Assembly: GCF_014654615.1 (NCBI RefSeq)
Contig: NZ_BNBB01000028.1
Location: 1-64,000, forward strand
DNA length: 64,000 bases
From: Streptosporangium violaceochromogenes
GTDB taxonomy: Bacteria > Actinomycetota > Actinomycetes > Streptosporangiales > Streptosporangiaceae
Direction of reading: 5' to 3'
Part shown: positions 60,903-64,000 of the stretch, piece after piece
Position numbering within the stretch: the stretch's first letter is position 1
Layout of the letters: each line of letters opens with the position of its first letter
The notes under the pieces: generated by a model
Told to the model about the DNA's origin: nothing
The model's input: only the letters and a program-made list of their open reading frames with translations
Database searches by the model: none
Position numbers and translations under genes: made by a program

Positions 60903-62093
60903 CTACCTGGAGGTGCCCAGCACCGAGACGAAGGACATCAGCTCGCCGGGCGCCCCACCGAGGTTGTGGACCAAGGCCGCGCCGCGTTCCGTGTTCGTGA
61001 TCCGGCGCTCGGCCGGAGCCTCCCCGCGCAGCTGGAGCCAGCATTCGAACAGCATGCGCAGTCCGCTGGCGCCGACCGGGTGCCCGAAGGACTTCAGGCC
61101 GCCGTCCGGGTTCACCGGTAGTTCACCGGCCAGGTCGAAGACGCCGGCCAGGACGTCGCGCCACGCCTCACCGCGCCGCGACAGGTTCAGGTCCTCCATG
61201 AGAACGAGCTCGGTCGGGGTGAAGCAGTCGTGGACTTCGGCCAGGAGCAGTTCCGATCGCGGGTCGCGGATTCCCGCCTGGCGATATGCCTCGCGCGCCG
61301 AGGCGGCGACCTCCGGCAGGCTGACGTAGTCGTACCCGGGGTCGCGGGGGCCGGTCCCGGGCCCCGCGACGAACGACATGCCCTTCACGTAGAGCGCCTC
61401 GCGGTTGCGGGCGAGGCCGGAATCGGCGCGCACCAGCACCGCGGCCGCGGCGCCGTCGCTCATGCCCGAGCAATCGAGAACCCCCAGCTGCCCGGCCACC
61501 GCCGGCGCGCCGTTCACCTGTTCCGCGGAGACCGGCCTGCGGAACTGGGCCCGGCCGTTCAGCGCGCCGTTCGCGTGGTTCTTCCGGGCGATGTGCGTCA
61601 GCGCCTCCCTCATGGTGTCCGCGCCGACCCCGTACCGCTCACAGTAGGCGGGGACCAGCAGGCTGAAGCGGGCCGGCGGCGTGAGGCCGCTCAGGGTGCC
61701 GTCGTTGGGCGGTTCGTCGTCCACCAGACCGGCGTAACCGCTGTCCTTGAGTTTCTCGACACCGATGGCCATCACGGTGTCGTACGCCCCGGCGGCGACC
61801 GCGTAGGCCGCGTTGCGGAAGACGTCGGAGCCGGTGACGCAGAAGTTGGCCACGCGGGTGACGGGCTTGTTGTCCAGTTTGAGGGCGCGGGAGAGGTCCA
61901 GCCCGCTCTGCGCGGAATTGGTCGACCCGAACCAGAAGGCGTCGACGTCGGAGAGTTCGACGCCCGCCGACTCGCAGGCCTGCAGCGCGGCGTCCACGGC
62001 GAGGTCCTCGATGCCGGTGTCCCACAGGTCGCCGAACGCCGTACAGGAGGAACCGATCACCGCGACCCGGTTCGCGATGCCATGCGCCGCCAT
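60903..62093 (-). CDS. Ltp/SCP2-type thiolase-like enzyme
   Basis: 396 residues. Thiolase fold: VAVIGSSCTAFG, FCVTGSDVFRNAAYAVAAGAYD (nucleophile Cys), SFGHPVGASGLRML (His) and ALVHNLGGAPGELMSFVSVL. The second thiolase Cys is replaced by Asn-Leu, as in lipid-transfer-type (Ltp2-like) enzymes that perform retro-aldol or thiolytic C-C cleavage. Such enzymes need a DUF35 partner, which is present in the neighbouring gene upstream (62095-63504). Confidence 0.88.
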   Translation of the reverse strand: MAAHGIANRVAVIGSSCTAFGDLWDTGIEDLAVDAALQACESAGVELSDVDAFWFGSTNSAQSGLDLSRALKLDNKPVTRVANFCVTGSDVFRNAAYAVAAGAYDTVMAIGVEKLKDSGYAGLVDDEPPNDGTLSGLTPPARFSLLVPAYCERYGVGADTMREALTHIARKNHANGALNGRAQFRRPVSAEQVNGAPAVAGQLGVLDCSGMSDGAAAAVLVRADSGLARNREALYVKGMSFVAGPGTGPRDPGYDYVSLPEVAASAREAYRQAGIRDPRSELLLAEVHDCFTPTELVLMEDLNLSRRGEAWRDVLAGVFDLAGELPVNPDGGLKSFGHPVGASGLRMLFECWLQLRGEAPAERRITNTERGAALVHNLGGAPGELMSFVSVLGTSR

Positions 62094-62094
62094 G

Positions 62095-63504
62095 TCACTT
62101 CACCTCTCCCCGCAATGGACAGACCTTCCAGAAGTAGTTGTGCAGCCCGTCCCTGGTCGAGACGCGGCGGAAGGTGGGGATCACCCGCCGGCCGGCGGCC
62201 AGTCGCTCTCCGTGCGTGTCGGCCACCTCGCACGACAGGCGTCCGCCTCCGTCCAGGTCCACCACCGCGGCGATCACCTTGTCCCCCGTGGAGTAGGCCA
62301 GGTGATCCACGGTCCAGCTCCGGATGGTGCCGGGGGTGTCCTGGAGCGGGACGGGACGCATCCGGGCGGGTTGACGGCAGTGGCCGCAGATCCGTTGCGC
62401 CGGAACGTTCCGGGCCCGGCATCGGTCGCATTCGGCGCCCATCAGGGCGTACTTCCAGCGCCGGTTCCGCAGGGCCGCGGGCGCGGACACCCGGTCCGGC
62501 TCGGGACGTCTGGGCGGGTCCTCGGCCAGGTCGCCCCTCCAGCGCAGGTACGCCGAGTACGCGAGCGGGTGCCGCCGGTCGGCCTGGGCGCTCAGCGACC
62601 GCGCGGAGCGGGACTCGATGCCCTCGTCGATCTCCCACAGGTGGGCGCTCGCCCCGTCGGCCACGGTCAGCACCAGGAGCCGGCTCGCCGGCGGGAGGAC
62701 GTCGAAGGCGGCGGCCATGACCAGCAACGGGTCGGCGGCACCGGCGTAGCCGAGGTCGTCGATCACGCCACCGAGGTAGGTCCAGCCCCGCTTGCGTCCC
62801 TGGCGGATCACGTCGGCGCGAACCCGGCGGTTACCCGCCGAGACGACGAACCGGACCCGCGCCGGATCGCCGTACCGGGTGAGAACCTCCTCGGCCAGGT
62901 CGATCGCGCCCGGCGTCAGCGCGTGCGCGGCGAAACGGCCGTCCCAGGACCTGGGCACGCCTTCCCCGGCCGACATCCAGGTGTCGCCCACGGGCAGCGT
63001 CGTCGTGGCTCCGCCCAGGTGGCGTGCCATGGCCGGCGCGGTGCCCTCCGGGGCCAGGGTCACCGCCGCGGCGGCGTCGCAGCCGAACCACTCGAACTCG
63101 CTGCCCGGCAGGCCGCCGCGCACGTCCGCCGCGACCACGGCCGCCGGTTCCCCGGCGCGCAACGCGTGCCGCAGCATGGCGACCGTGGTCTGGGCGGTGC
63201 CGATGGCGTCGTGCGCGAGCACCCGGGCCGGCAGATCCAGCGCGGCGTGGATGATCGAGCTGTTCGATCGTTCCAAATAGACGGGAGAGCTCGTCACGTA
63301 GGCGAGCAGCGCGGGTTCGGCCACGGCCGCCCCTCGCGCGGCGCGCAGCGCTTCGACCGCCATCGTGATCGAGTCCTCGTCGTGGCCGGCCGCCGTCCGC
63401 TGCCCGCTGAGCGGTCCCCGTCCGAGCGTGGCGCTCATTTCCGCCCGGGACACCCGGTTGCCCGGCAGATAGGAACCGTAGGACGTCACTACTAGACCTG
63501 ACAC
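62095..63504 (-). CDS. HMG-CoA-synthase-like protein fused to a DUF35 OB-fold domain
   Basis: 469 residues. The first 300 or so have the thiolase-superfamily/HMG-CoA synthase-like fold (LVVTSYGSYLPGNRVSRAEM, VVAADVRGGLPGSEFEWFG). However, the segment aligned with the active-site Cys reads LAHDAIGTAQTTVAML, with no Cys. The C-terminus is a DUF35 rubredoxin-like zinc ribbon (CDRCRARNVPAQRICGHC) and OB-fold (VAAVVDLDGGGRLSCEVADT-like). It directly precedes the thiolase gene and probably forms a complex with it, channelling CoA thioesters. GTG start with AAGGA upstream. Confidence 0.82.
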   Translation of the reverse strand: MSGLVVTSYGSYLPGNRVSRAEMSATLGRGPLSGQRTAAGHDEDSITMAVEALRAARGAAVAEPALLAYVTSSPVYLERSNSSIIHAALDLPARVLAHDAIGTAQTTVAMLRHALRAGEPAAVVAADVRGGLPGSEFEWFGCDAAAAVTLAPEGTAPAMARHLGGATTTLPVGDTWMSAGEGVPRSWDGRFAAHALTPGAIDLAEEVLTRYGDPARVRFVVSAGNRRVRADVIRQGRKRGWTYLGGVIDDLGYAGAADPLLVMAAAFDVLPPASRLLVLTVADGASAHLWEIDEGIESRSARSLSAQADRRHPLAYSAYLRWRGDLAEDPPRRPEPDRVSAPAALRNRRWKYALMGAECDRCRARNVPAQRICGHCRQPARMRPVPLQDTPGTIRSWTVDHLAYSTGDKVIAAVVDLDGGGRLSCEVADTHGERLAAGRRVIPTFRRVSTRDGLHNYFWKVCPLRGEVK

Positions 63505-63621
63505 AGGAATCCTTCACGGTCGACAGCAGGACAGAGTTCATATAGAGGGACAATAAGCCGCAGATACCTACAGTAGGGATGGGGGAGCGCGCCCTCCAGC
63601 GCGGCATTTCGCTCAACGAAC
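63505..63621. promoter_or_regulatory. Gap between the permease and the beta-oxidation operon
   Basis: 117 bp with no gene and no clear terminator. The AT-richer stretch near 63540-63580 could hold a promoter; no operator seen. Confidence 0.35.
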
Positions 63622-64000
63622 TCAGGCCGGATTCCGCGCGCGCCGCCGCCTGAGGCGCTTGGCGACGCTGGCCAATCCCCCCGGGAGCAGCAGAAGCACG
63701 ACGACCAGGGAGATCCCGTAGACGACTCCGGCCATGGAGTCACTGATGCGCCCCGTGTAAAGAGGGACAAATTGGACATAGGCCGCGCCGAGAAGAGCGC
63801 CCCAGGGGCTGTGCGTGCCCCCCACCACCAAGCCGGTGAGGAAGGCCACCGACAGCAGCAGCGGGAACGACTCCGGTGACACGAAGCCGACCACGACGAC
63901 GTACGCCACCCCGGCCAGACCGGCCAGCGCCCCCGACCACGCGAAGGCGACGGCACGGGTCAGCGGAACGTTCACCCCCATGGCGGCGGCCGCGAGCGGG
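63622..64000 (-). CDS. Branched-chain amino-acid-type ABC permease (LivM-like), partial
   Basis: C-terminal 125 residues or so; the start lies beyond the window. AMGVNVPLTRAVAFAWSGALAGLAGVAYV is the conserved LivM loop, followed by membrane helices (SVAFLTGLVVGG, VVYGISLVVVLLLLPGGLAS) and a basic end. It imports a substrate across the membrane with partner subunits outside this window. Location upstream of the catabolic operon suggests it imports the pathway's substrate; that is inference. Confidence 0.85.
   Translation of the reverse strand, partial: PLAAAAMGVNVPLTRAVAFAWSGALAGLAGVAYVVVVGFVSPESFPLLLSVAFLTGLVVGGTHSPWGALLGAAYVQFVPLYTGRISDSMAGVVYGISLVVVLLLLPGGLASVAKRLRRRRARNPA

Overview
This is a GC-rich actinomycete chromosome segment. 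The long overlapping genes, GTG/TTG starts, chaplin-type proteins, an MFS-thymidylate kinase fusion and AICE-type mobile elements suggest the Streptosporangiaceae or a relative. That placement is inferred from gene style, not from a database search.

Layout. 1-2319 is the end of an element integrated at tRNA-Thr(CGT), with excisionase, a small unknown gene and tyrosine integrase. 2516-3997 is a secreted tripeptidyl-peptidase-like lipoprotein. 4361-10887 is cassette copy 1: a Crp-family regulator, a class III cyclase-like protein, a STAND-like NTPase, a band-7/SPFH-like protein and a DUF4407-like membrane protein. 11000-25471 is mostly core genome: a RicT/YaaT-like protein, glycosyltransferase, HolB, MFS-Tmk, TopA, a small DUF5703-like protein, a seven-module chaplin-like surface protein, a secreted protein and an M20 peptidase.

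25653-25738 is tRNA-Leu(GAG). It is followed by what look like two tandem integrative islands. The first (to about 37165) holds a truncated serine recombinase, an IS3-family element broken by an IS30-family element, a type II CBASS locus (TM-SAVED effector, CD-NTase, E2, E1 and a decayed JAB-peptidase gene), an unknown 457-residue protein, a transposase remnant and a DUF2637 protein. A degenerate copy of the tRNA-Leu 3' end lies at 37147-37165, beside a second recombinase tail. Beyond it are decayed genes (serine hydrolase, DUF3631 ATPase, primase-like, IS5-like), a CPBP protease, and at 40008-46844 cassette copy 2, in the same gene order as copy 1 on the opposite strand.

47172-64000 is a catabolic region: a Rieske oxygenase with its own ferredoxin reductase and ferredoxin, three alpha/beta hydrolases, and a CoA-thioester beta-oxidation operon (AMP-forming ligase, split NDP-forming ligase, two acyl-CoA dehydrogenases, MaoC hydratase, SDR, Ltp/SCP2-type thiolase, and an HMG-CoA-synthase-like protein fused to a DUF35 domain). 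A LivM-type permease runs off the end of the window. The substrate cannot be read from sequence; a carboxylated cyclic or aromatic compound is plausible.

The most notable object is the twice-present five-gene cassette. In copy 1 the last 20 or so residues of the cyclase-like protein and an N-terminal segment of the neighbouring STAND-like protein carry nearly the same short motif. This is the arrangement expected of amyloid-type (BASS-like) receptor-effector signalling. The cassette is a candidate conflict or stress-signalling system.
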